Origin: Ashinkailepas kermadecensis
Lineage: Eukaryota > Arthropoda > Thecostraca > Neolepadidae
Length of the DNA: 64,000 nucleotides
Direction: 5' to 3'
Assembly (NCBI GenBank): GCA_034440615.1
Contig: JAOTOM010003822.1
Location: 124,001 to 188,000 of the forward strand
Positions 35,040 through 45,529 of this stretch are shown one piece after another. How positions within the stretch are numbered: the first letter of the stretch is position 1; the number at the start of each line of letters is the position of its first letter. A program made the position numbers and the translations under genes. The notes beneath the pieces are model-generated. The model did no database searches, was not told the origin of the DNA, and was given only the letters and a program-made list of their open reading frames with translations.

Positions 35040-35960
35040 AGATTGCACGATCGAGAGTAGAAAGGCCCTTCGGATAATTTTCTTTCGGTACCCATTCTGA
35101 ATTTTCCGGTGCTCTGGTCGATTCGATGGAGTCTCCTTGTGGTTTTTGTGGTGAAGTCTATTTTTATAAGCCCCCTGCAGGCTGTTTTTGGAACCCGGTA
35201 CGATTTTTCTGGCTCTCGGTGCGTTTTTTCGGTGCCCAAACAGGTTTCTTTTCCGGCGTCCGACGACTTCTTATTTTGTGGATCCTTGACGCAATTTTTC
35301 CGTCCGCAAGGTGACATTCCGGGTATATATTGGTACTTGGGAAGCCAGCTGCAACTTGTGGGGCTCCGGCACGACGTTTTGGCCCCAGTGAGATTTTCAA
35401 GAGAAGCGGCGTGAATTTGTTTTTGTCTAAGTGCGATTTTTGGGGCCCCGTCGTCACTTGTTGGGATCCTTTGCGGTGGCTACGACACGTTTGTGGGGGC
35501 CCAACAAGTTGTGTGGGCTTTTGGAGCTATTGTTGAGATCCCAGATTTATTTTCCGTGTCCGGACTGTTTTTCATTCACCCGGCTTCATTTGTTGGGTGA
35601 TCTCAACGATACTTTTAGAGCCCCGGTGGGACCTATCAGGCCTTTGGCGTGATTTTCAGGGGCCCGGGTGAGAATTCTTAATACCCCAGTCTCGGCGTAA
35701 TTTTCAGGAGGCCCCGGCCCGACCGTTTGTGGCCCCCGTCGTGATTTTCTTGAATCCCGGCACGACTTGTTTGCGGCCCCAACGTGATTTTCAGGGGCCC
35801 AGGTGCAAACTTTTGAGGCCCCAGCGTCATTATCGGGGCCCCTGCGCTACGTTTGGGGCCCCAAATGTGATTTTTCTGAGCCCCGGTGCGATTTTTGGTG
35901 GACCGAGTGAAATTCTTAGGGAGCATAGCGCATTTTTTTCCTAAGCTCGGCGGACTCTTG
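35040..35960 (-). repeat. Degenerate GGGGCCCC/GATTTT repeat, opposite orientation to 28.7-29.6 kb
   Basis: Units such as GGGGCCCCAGCGTGATTTT recur every 30-35 bases, the reverse complement of the units at 28.7-30.3 kb. A possible hAT-type end (TATGTCACTG) lies at about 36,047-36,056 and another (TACGCCACTG) at about 35,006-35,015. Confidence 0.65.
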
Positions 35961-36059
35961 GGGGCCCCACAACCAATCAGGACGGGAGGGGGAGGGGGGG
36001 GATGGGGGGGGTGAGGCAACTTCCCACAATTCCCCCTCCCCATTCGGTATGTCACTGTG

Positions 36060-37480
36060 CCATGCAATGATGCAACATAAGAATCCAGGAATAGTTCATC
36101 TGTTTCATCACACATGTGATTTCAACTCTCCAGTTATCCAGACAGTTTGAGGAAAGTCAAACATCTGCTACATGGATCAGCAAGGATGGATTGTAAGGCA
36201 ACATGGATACCATGGAATTCCGGTCACAGTAGTTATGCTGCAATACATACCTTCTTCAACACACTGCTTTGGAGATGGATGAGCTCCTGAAGTTTGGTCA
36301 GGGTTGGAGTTGGAGGTGGATGGAGCAACACTGTGAAGGACATAACATATGGTTCAAGAGACTTGTTTCCATTAACAATACAGGGGATGAAGTAACATTT
36401 TCATTGACTTCTATGGTTTTCATTGGCTTCATTGACTTCTATTGTGTCCTGAGTAAGCAGGACAATCGAGATGGGTTTCTGTTATATGCATTTTTAATTT
36501 TTTTAAAAAATAAGTTTCATCCGAGTTCTTGTTGGGGTGGCTTTATGAGCCAGGGTCCGATTGCTAAGCAGAGCTTGTTGCGTGAACCCTGGCCCCACCA
36601 CCCGATCCATTAATTCAAGTTAAACGGCAGAATTTTGACCGAAAGTTTAACGTGCCGTCAATGCACCGACAAAGCCGCCCGGTATAAGCAATGTTATAAT
36701 GTAGCTTTTATACCCCAGTGAGAATGGTATGGATTTACTCATAAGTGAATTTGCAAACATACTGATGTATCAGTTAACAACAATGCAGGGAGCTATGTGA
36801 TCAACATGGTCTGTGCCCTAAGGCCCAAATAACTAAGTAACAATGCAGGGATTCTGCTGCATAACAGTTTGACCATAAATTAGCCATGATATATGGCATC
36901 ATACTTCCCATGCTATTTAGAATAGTGAGCTATATTTTGTGTACAAACATCAGGACATTATAAATGTTAATTAACGTTACACACATCAGTTCCTAACATG
37001 TGTCAGCAATACATTTCCTTCATGTGCTTTAAACATGATTCAAGAAAGCACTGTCATCGATTTTAAACTGCAAAAAGAGTGGGCCGCCTGGCATTTTGAG
37101 TGCTATTTGAGTGAATTTGCTGTCTTGTTAGTGAACTGACCACTTATTGAGATATATGTACTTTAACTTTGCCTGCTTCCATCATGAAAATTTGTCATTT
37201 TCCAATACATCAGAAATCATCAGAATACCTTCTTGTCCACAAACCGATGTATGCACTTCTGTGAATTTCTCGTATTTATTAACACAAATGATGTAGATCT
37301 GATCTGCAAATTTATAACTCAGGAAATGTTATCAGCACAGGATTCCATTCCTGAAAATATTGTACTTTTAACATGTTATTGTTCTTTGTGAAGGAATAAG
37401 TGCAATGCTCTCATGCAGCATGCAGATGGAGGTTCATCACGTACACCAGGTAGCACAAAAAGAGATATTATTGCAGTCTA
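36060..37480. other. AT-rich interior of hAT-like element 2, no gene recognised
   Basis: A 114-residue plus frame at 36,269-36,613 has no recognisable domain. Confidence 0.4.
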
Positions 37481-40400
37481 AGGTAACCACAAGACATGTT
37501 TTACACCCATTTTTACCTCCACGAATCATTCAAAGGAGCTAGGTTTTGTCTAATTGCGTTAGGCTAGGCTTTTGTTGTAAGTTAGTAAATGAAAAAAAAA
37601 TCTTCAAAAATGGTTCAAGCTAGATTAGGTTACGTTAGACTTTTTAAGTTCAAAATGTTTGAGAAAAAAGAAATTGGGGGGGAATTTGGCATAAAAATAA
37701 TCATTTCTCGCATGGAAGTCTAGGCTAGGTTAGGTTAGGTTATGTTACATTTTTTTATCTGAACATTATTTTTCATCCTATATTACTCAAATCCAAGCCC
37801 CCTTTTCCACGTTATTTTTCCTCACAAATGAAAAGTGTGCATCTGCAGAGGAAATGAGCGGTTACATCATGTTCAGCACATTAACAAACACTGCATTAAA
37901 AAATAAATTAGAAGTCAGAGAGTACCATGAGCTGAAATATTACCCAAAAAGCCAGGTATTATCACAGTTTAAGGTAACCACAAGACACGTTTTACACACA
38001 TTTTACCTCCATGAAGCATACAAAGGGGTGAGGTTTGTCAGGTTAGGTTAGGCTTTTGTTGTAAGTTATAAAAAAATCATTTGTTGGGAAATAATTTTTT
38101 GTTAATGATTTTTCTACAAAAAATAATAAACGGTTCAGGCTAGCTTAGGTTAGGTTTTTTAAGTTGAAAATATTTGAAAAAATGCCTCGAAAATTTAAAT
38201 TAAAAACCATTAATTTCTTGTATGGTAAGTTGAACTATGTTAGGTAAGGTTATCATACATCTTGAACATTATTTGTATGCTATATTTCCTTACTCCACAC
38301 TCTTTTTTGGTGTTATTTTTTACTCCCAATTGAAAGGCATGCATTTGCAGAGGAAAGGACATTAAATGTGTGCTTTTATGTGTTTTATTAATATTTTTAT
38401 ATTTAAATTTCCAATGCAATGTTTATGAATGTCACTAAGCTGATGGCACTACTCAGTTTCTGTGCAAATGCTTATTTTCCAGGTTGTGAGCAAAATAACA
38501 TTAAAAATGGGCTTTGAGTTAGGTAACATAGCAATTAAAAGAAATACATTAAAAATTCAACATAACCTAATGTAACCTAAGCTGACCTTGGAGAAAACAA
38601 CTATAAAAACAAGATTGGAAACATATCTAACAATCTATTTACTTGAAATTTTACAATTGAAAAACCCTAACCCAACCTAATCTAACCAGAATTATTGTGC
38701 TTTAAGGTGGTAACAAGGCAAGTTATTACACATTTGCCTCCATAAAGCAAACAAATGGGCTATGTTTGGTGATGTTAGATTAGTTTAAGTGTTTTAAGTT
38801 CGACATTTTTTGCAAAAATTGTTCGAAAATTTGAAAGAAATAGATCTTTTTTCTTTAAAAGCAGCTAATGTTAGGTTAGGTTAAGTTGGGTTACATTATT
38901 GTTTAAAAAATACATTGCTTGAAATTTTTACAACTTGATGTTTTGGTTTTGTTTTTCTCCAAGGGGAGGTTAAGCTAGGTTAGGTTAGGTTATGTTGCAT
39001 TTATTTTATTTAAAAAAAAATACTTTACCCTATGTCACCTAATTCAAAGCTTTTTGTTGGTGTTATTTTGCTTACAACCTGAAATGTAGGCATTTGTATA
39101 GAAAATGAGTGGTCCCATCATCTGAGTCACATTCATAAACATTGCATTGAAATGATACATTCCACGAATTCATAAAACACCTTAAAACACAAATTTACCA
39201 AAATGAGCAGTAACATAGTGTTCATCACATTCCTACACATTGCATGGAAAAAAATTAATCAGAAATTACCTTAAGCTGTAAATTTACCAAAAGGTGTGCC
39301 AATCCCTGGACGGAAATGCAACACTAGGTGCCCCAATCCTGGGCAGAAAGGGCACTAAGAGCAGTGGAATGAAAATATTAATAAAAGTAAACTAAAAACA
39401 GCTTCTTGAAGACAAACGTGGTAGTTATGTGATATTAACATGGAAACCCTGAGCACAAATCAGAAAAAAGCATGAACTGGACTTTTTCAAGCTTACCTGC
39501 CAACTTCTTCAACTACTGTTCCTTTGGGAATTAAATATCAGCAAGCTATTTATTCACTATCTAAAATCACACCAATCCGCAGATACATCAGAAGGTGCGA
39601 TAAATCAGAATGTGCGAAGTACAAAAAACGAATCAGTCGACGTCACATGAGATTGGCCTCCGGATTAAACACTGCGCGCAATTGCACCACAGATGTCTTA
39701 CCTCCGTCACATTTGTCACTGTAACCTCAAATTTAGACTTCAAGCGTTGGAATTTCTGTAACTGGAATTTTTTCTTTGCATGTTGCGATTTTGGATGTTC
39801 TGAGGAACGCCCATCACGATGTGTGACATTTAATGCGCGCTAGTGTCTATCGATACAAATCGACGCCCCGGCTTTGGAGAAAAAAATAGAAACAAAAATT
39901 AAGCAATATATATTCTGAAAATTTTATAAATTGAACAACCGAACCCAACTTACCCGAACCTAATGTCAGCTGCTTTTGAAGGAAAATTTCCAATTTTATT
40001 TTAGTTTTGAAAATGATTGAACAATTTGTCCAAGGTAAACAACTAAACTAGCCTAACCTAGCTAAATCGGTATTATTGTGCTTTAAGGTGGTAACAAGAC
40101 AAGTTTTTACACACATTTGCCTCCATATAGCAAGCAAATGGGTTAGGTTCGGTTAAGTTAGGTTAGTTTAGGCTTTTCAAGTTGGAAAACTTAAAAAAAA
40201 AATTCCAAAAACGCTTCCCCAAAAAATTGCAAATTATTTGGTAACCTTGCAGTCTAAGGTGTTCTTTTTTTCCTTTAAAGCAAAGAAAAATATGCCGAAT
40301 ACCATGTTTATGAAGGTGACTAAGATGATTGGACCCACTTATTTTTGTGCTTATTTTTCAGGTTGTGAGCAAAATAATGCCAAAAAGGCTTTGAGTTCGG

Positions 40401-40660
40401 TAACATCGCATAAACATATTTTTTTTTGAATGCAACAAAACCTAACCTAGCCTATCCTAACCTATCTTTTGAGAACAAAAAATAAACTAAATTAAAATTT
40501 CACTTAATTTATTTGCTGAAAATTCTCAACCTTAAAAAAGAAACCTAACCGAGCCTAACCTAACCTAAGCTGATTTTGAATACAAAATTATATTTTTTGT
40601 GAAAATTGTTGTAATTTTTTTTGGAAGCTTTTGGGTATTATTGTGCTTTAAGGTGGGAAC
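37480..40660. repeat. Diverged tandem blocks carrying short TTAGG/CCTAA runs
   Basis: A block containing AAGGTAACCACAAGACA, CATTTTTACCTCCA and CAAAGGGGT recurs near 37,480, 37,970, 38,700 and 40,080, and its start recurs near 40,640. Between blocks are short runs of TTAGG or CCTAA (for example 37,725-37,745, 38,040-38,055, 38,870-38,890, 38,975-38,995, 40,545-40,570). These match the arthropod telomere motif but are too short and scattered to be a telomere. Confidence 0.7.
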
Positions 40661-40667
40661 AAGAAAA

Positions 40668-40738
40668 GTTGTATGGGCGCTGTATGACCAACGCAGTCAA
40701 TGCGCCAGTAAACCCAAATAACCAACCAACCAACCCAG
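40668..40738 (+). mobile_element. Short SINE-tail-like retroposon with AACC tail
   Basis: GGGCGCTGTATGACCAACGC is followed by CAATGCGCC and a tail of AACC units. It interrupts a TTAGG-block repeat just after GGTGGGAACAAGAAAAG. Confidence 0.65.
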
Positions 40739-41446
40739 AAAGATGTAAGCTGTACTTCCACAGTGGAGGGAATTCCACCTATTATGTTTGTTTTTGCACA
40801 CAATTTTAAATTTTTCAGCAAAAGGTGGAGTCAGTCCACTATCTAATCCAAATCTGTTTCTATTCAGTACAAAATGTGCTGGTTAACATCAATGTTTCTA
40901 CTTAGCATGGTGTTTTTCATTTTTTCCCTTTAGCTTTCTTATCAGCATAAAATAGCATAGGTTATTGGGGGTGGCCCAAATCAACATTGGGAGGGGGGGC
41001 AAGATCAACATTGGTGGGGCCCCACAAAAGGATACAAATCGACGCCCCTGCATACATGCATGATTTTGCACTTATCAAAATTTAATTTCATCTGCCATTT
41101 TTGGACCACTTCACAAGCTCTTCTAAGTCTTTCTGCAGCATGTACCTAGGTGCCTAGGTACCAGGCAAATATCAAACTGATAGTGTGATGAGTGGGCTGT
41201 TGAGGTTAATTATAGTTTGTATATCCACACTCTCAATGATAACTGATTGTTGTTCACGGGACTGGATTGTATGCAAGTTTGACAATGACAATTGGTTCCT
41301 GTGCACACCATTTTGAATTGTGTAGCAAAAGGTGGAGTCAGTCCACTATCTAACCCAAATCTGTTTTTTTTATTACAAAATGTGCTGGTTAACATCAACT
41401 ACATTTTCTATGTACCTAGCATGGTGTTTTTTTTTCTTTTTTTTCT

Positions 41447-41876
41447 TCAACTTTTTTATGAGCATAAAAATAGCATATGTTATTGGGGGGGCCAAATCAA
41501 CATTGGGGGTCCAAGATCAACACTGGTGGGGCCCTGGCCCCCACAAAAGGATACAAATCGACGCCCCTGCCATCTAGACATTAGACATTAGACATAACTT
41601 TTTTATGAGCATAAAAATAACATGTTATTGGGGGGCCAAATGAACATGGGGGGGGCAAGATCAACACTGGTGGGGCCCTGGCCCCCACAAAAGGATACAA
41701 ATCGACGCCCCTGCCATCTAGACATTAGACATTAGACATAACTTTTTTATGAGCATAAAAATAACATGTTATTGGGGGGCCAAATGAACATGGGGGGGGG
41801 CAAGATCAACACTGGTGGGGCCCTGGCCCCCACAAAAGGATACAAATCGACGCCCCTGCCATCTAGACATTAGGGG
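41447..41876 (+). repeat. Tandemly multiplied hAT terminal segment (about 144-bp period)
   Basis: Three successive copies run TTTTTTATGAGCATAAAAAT to the terminus-like GATACAAATCGACGCCCCTG, joined by CCATCTAGACATTAG. The end of each copy equals the right terminus of hAT-like element 2. A further copy of this segment ends at about 41,050. Confidence 0.8.
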
Positions 41877-41961
41877 ATGTCCCCATCCTAGCCCCGCCTT
41901 AAGCGCCTAAAATATCACACAAACTATAACGTAAAATTTCCTTTACGTAAACGTCCACATG

Positions 41962-42625
41962 CAGGGGTGTCGATTTGTATCCTTTTGTGGGGGCCATGGC
42001 CCCACCAATGTTGATCTTGCCCCCCCAATGTTGATTTGGGCCCCCCAATAACCTATGCTATTGTATGCTGATAAGAAAGCTAAAGGGGAAACAAATGAAA
42101 AACACCATGCTAAGTAGAAACGTTGATGTTAACCAGCACATTTTGTACTGAAAAGAAACAGATTTGGATTAGATAGTGGCCTGACCCTCCACCTTTTACT
42201 GAAAAATGTAAAATTGTGTGCAAAAACAAACAAAATAGCTGGAATTCCGTCCACTGTGGAAGTACAGCTTACATCATAAAATGTTGAGATTAGCGATGCG
42301 GATGCATTTTAAACCAGATTGTCTGCAAGAAAATCTGCTAAGCAACTAAACAACAATTGCATGGTCATACTGTACACACCACCAATGGCAAAACCACTTT
42401 AATTCCAAATTAATTCACTGCTGCTCACATTCACATTAATTCACACGATTTTCCCTGTTGGTGAGGATGCTGAATAAACATAAACATACACATCGTCGAA
42501 TAAAAAATCAGAATTTCTGAGATCCGAAAATATAGTGGGCTAAATCCGATGAGTTTTTTTCGGGGGGGTATCTAGTGCGTTGGCACTTCGGCCCCCCCAA
42601 TGTTTTTAAAAAATCGACACCACTG
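41962..42625 (-). mobile_element. hAT-like MITE, complete, 664 bp, nested in element 2
   Basis: The ends are CAGGGGTGTCGATTTG (left) and, on the minus strand, CAGTGGTGTCGATTTT (right). The exact octamer TCCACATG flanks it at 41,954-41,961 and 42,626-42,633. Its left part is the inverse of the right end of element 2, and its right part (42,435-42,625) is the inverse of the left end of element 2 (34,340-34,540). It is therefore an internally deleted derivative of the same family. Confidence 0.85.
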
Positions 42626-43773
42626 TCCACATGCCTGCACCTTGATCGCAAACACCCGCTTTTATAGTCAGACATGTAACGTACTCGCTTCAAAGGTGGC
42701 GCAAATGACCTCTGTGGTCTGGTACGCCTGAAAAAGTCACTCCCCATGCAGTTAAATTGAAACTTGCCTGATGCTACCAATTTCTGCAATATACGAATAA
42801 AAACCTGTGACGTCATCAAGGTTTGAATGCGACTTTGGTGTACCTTTTCAAATAATGGTATTTTGCGGCGTTTAATAATGGTGTTTTTGCGGCGTACGAG
42901 ACATTGGGCTTGTCAAGGCTATTTCTCTTGTATAGCATTGGTCGTGGATGACTAAGGTTTGCTTAAAAGTCATGTGAGCCATATCTTTCTTTTTTTTTAT
43001 TCTTTTAGGAATACCACTTATATTGCAGTGGCCATGTAGCTTCTTGCTGACTTTTCTCTGTCCTGGTATCATAAGCTGGCAGATTTGCGCACACATGGCT
43101 CGTTTTCCCCATATCAATATTGAATGCATGCATTGTCATTGGGCATTTAGGTAGGTACCTAGGTAAATATCAAGCTGATGGTGTGATAGGTGGGCTGCTG
43201 AAGATAATTATAGTTTGCATATCCACAATCTGAAGGATGATTGTCATTGCTGTTCACTGGACAATGCAAGTTTGACAATGACTGAAATTAAGAATGGATT
43301 TTTTCCTGTTTAAGCTCATATGTGTGTGGTTTTGCCATTGGTAGTGTGTACAAACATCAGTATGACAATCCAATTGTTGTTTTGTGGCTTAACATAAAAA
43401 GACAATCTGGTTTAAAATGCATCATCAGCGAATCTTAACATTTTATGTCGTAAGTTGTCCTTGCACAGTGGAGGGAAATCTAGCTATTTTGTTTTTTGCA
43501 CATAATTTTGATTTGTGTAGCAAAAGTTGGATACTCAGTCCACTATCTAATCCAAATCTGTTCTTTTTCAGTACAAAATGTGCTGGTTAACATCAACTAA
43601 GTTTTCTATGTACCTAACACAGTGTTTTTTTTCTTCTTTTTTTCCTTTAGCTTTTTATCAGCATAAAAATAGCATGGGTTATTGGGGGGCCCAAATCAAC
43701 ATTGGGGGGGGCAAGATCAGCATTGGGGGGGGGAGGCATGGCGCCCGCAAAAGGATACAAATCGACGCCCCTG

Positions 43774-43781
43774 AGCACCGG
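43774..43781. other. Target-site duplication, right (AGCACCGG)
   Basis: Matches 34,332-34,339 exactly. Confidence 0.8.
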
Positions 43782-43859
43782 GCTGTGTTTTGGTGCCGAT
43801 ATAATTTAACTGGGGTAAGACGTCGCGGCGGGAGGCAGGTGTGGTATGTATCGTCGGGC

Positions 43860-44700
43860 GCGCACATGCCACTCTCCCATCCCTCGACCGAGCGGGCCTG
43901 CCACGCGGCGAGAGGGGCTCTGCCTCGGCCGGCGCCGGGGAGTCCAGATCCGGTGCGTACTGAACACACGCGTGTGGGCACGGCTGAGTGTCATTAGGTG
44001 GTTTTACAGCGGCTTTTGCTCCCAGGTCACGTGGTCTCAGGAACAAGATAGAGGGCGAAGACGTAGCATAATGATCCACATAAATTAAAAGCGACGACCA
44101 AATATAATTATCACATCGGTTTGAATAACGAAATAGTTTTTACTCTCGATACTGCTGAAATAAGCAGAATTAAACTTACAAACATCAGCAAATTACAATA
44201 CGTTTTCTAATTTACGTGGAGACTGCACTCAGCTCTACGGTATCTGGCAGCCGACGGATGACTGCCAGATGAGAAATTGGCGCTATAGTTAAATTAGCGA
44301 AGGATGCGGTTATAAGCAAATTTCCTGAGCAACGGTAGAGAAAATGATAACAAAAGTACACTTAATCGATGTCAATCAAGTTTATAAATCCATACCTGAT
44401 ACTCCCGACAAGCTCACACCGCACAACTAATAAATACTCACAACACACCCCACGAGTAGGACGCTCGTGCACAGACTGATTTGTTGCATGCCGCGTATTG
44501 GGATATAGGTTTCGGAATATAAAATGGTTTAAGGAAAATTATACTAAAAACAATCCGTCTAAATATTTTTATTCCCAGCACCATGCAACAATTTTTGCCA
44601 ACGAAAAAGCTCACAAAATTAATCGAAACCAATTCTTATTAATATTAAATGCTCTCTGATGTACTTTTTTAGTTCATGTCTGGAATGTTTTAGTTGAAGC
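43860..44700. other. Flank of element 2, no gene recognised
   Basis: A GC-rich patch (43,800-43,980) gives overlapping frames on both strands without domain content; AT-rich sequence follows. Confidence 0.4.
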
Positions 44701-44729
44701 CAGGAATGACTTGGAAGGATCAAAAGCGA

Positions 44730-45160
44730 CTAGACTGAAGAGCAAATTGCCGCTGTAAAACCGCCTAGTGACTCGCCGGCTCGAACACGACATGGCGCGG
44801 AGCGCCCCTCAGTGAGGAAAAGGCTATTACTTGACTGATCCTGATACTTTCGCAGTGGTGTCCCTCCAAAGAAATGGCGTTTCTCCAGACAAAATCCCAG
44901 TGACAATTCCTGAATCCGCACCTGATTGCAATATAGGTCTCTTGCGATTATGAACTTCGGCTGATTATAAAATCGTGCGGATTTACGCTTGGTTTCTCTT
45001 GCATATTTAACAACTTGTTAAAATTTGTTTGTAGTTAAAACTTGCGAAGCGACTTGTGAAAAATATATATTTACATGTCCAGAACAGCAATGTGGCAGTG
45101 TGAACTAAATGCCAGCAATGAGATGTCCGAGCAGGTTATGACGGGAAGCTCGAGGTAGCT
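44730..45160 (-). mobile_element. Block B, non-satellite part (inverted paralog of 16.0-16.7 kb)
   Basis: Reverse-complement matches to block A include the CAGGTGCGGATTCAGGAATT terminus (ending about 44,924), TCATAATCAGCCGAAGTTC-like sequence, ACTGCCACATTGCTGTTCTG (near 45,095) and CCCGTCATAACCTGCTCGGA (near 45,140). Order and orientation relative to the satellite are preserved. Confidence 0.7.
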
Positions 45161-45184
45161 ACTAGTGAAATAGTATGAGTGCCC

Positions 45185-45390
45185 GCTATCAGAGGTGCAG
45201 CTAAGGGGGCGCATCGCTCCCCTCCCCTTAGCAACCAAAAGTACACCAGATGAAGCGAGAAATTTGGACATTTTCACCATGTAAACCCTAAATTTTCGGC
45301 GCGCCGAAGGATCTCTATTTTTCATTGTTTTTTTTCGGGGTGGGGGAGGGGGTCGGGCCGCTCCTTAGGAAAATCCTGGCTGTCCCACTG
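45185..45390. mobile_element. Possible MITE-like insertion in block B
   Basis: A GC-rich segment (AGGTGCAGCTAAGGGGGCGC to GGGTCGGGCCGCTCCTTAGG) separates parts of block B that are adjacent in block A. The ends resemble GTGGCGTAGCTAAGGG elsewhere in the window; no exact target duplication was found. Confidence 0.4.
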
Positions 45391-45454
45391 ATATCAATAG
45401 CTACAAACGAATATTTACTCCTATTACAATACTACTCAATCATTGTACACACAT

Positions 45455-45507
45455 GGGCGCTACATAACCAGTAGCAGTTGATGCGTCCCTAAGCCCAAGC
45501 AATCAAT
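45455..45507 (+). mobile_element. About 52-bp SINE-tail-like retroposon with long target duplication
   Basis: GGGCGCTACATAACCAGTAG continues to ATGCGTCCCTAAGCCC with a CAAT tail. It is flanked by CAATCATTGTACACACAT on both sides (about 45,437-45,454 and 45,508-45,525). Block A at about 16,040-16,060 carries the corresponding site without the insertion. Confidence 0.8.
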
Positions 45508-45529
45508 CAATCATTGTACACACATCAGA

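Larger units (their letters stand above)
34340..43773. mobile_element. Giant non-autonomous hAT-like transposon 2 (9,434 bp, with nested insertions)
   Basis: The left end CAGGGGTGTCGATTTTG and right end (minus strand CAGGGGCGTCGATTTGTATC) are imperfect inverted repeats. The octamer AGCACCGG lies at both 34,332-34,339 and 43,774-43,781. The left flank (GATGACAAATTGCATTGCG) and the right flank (GCTGTGTTTTGGTGCCGATA) are contiguous, without the element, in a paralog at 47,097-47,160. Inside are a SINE, degenerate short repeats, TTAGG-bearing repeats, tandemly multiplied terminal segments and a complete 664-bp MITE. No transposase was seen. Confidence 0.8.

Noticed and set aside
33472..36056. Additional complete hAT-like elements using ends at 33,472, 34,182, 35,015 and 36,056
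   Set aside because: The ends look hAT-like, but no pair gives matching 8-bp duplications, and some pairings would cross the better supported boundary at 34,340.
37480..40660. True telomere or subtelomere
   Set aside because: TTAGG runs are two to three units long, in both orientations, and flanked by ordinary sequence and a transposon terminus.
25009..43773. hAT transposase gene within either giant element
   Set aside because: No frame shows a BED zinc finger, DDE-type residues or the C-terminal hAT dimerisation block; the elements are called non-autonomous.
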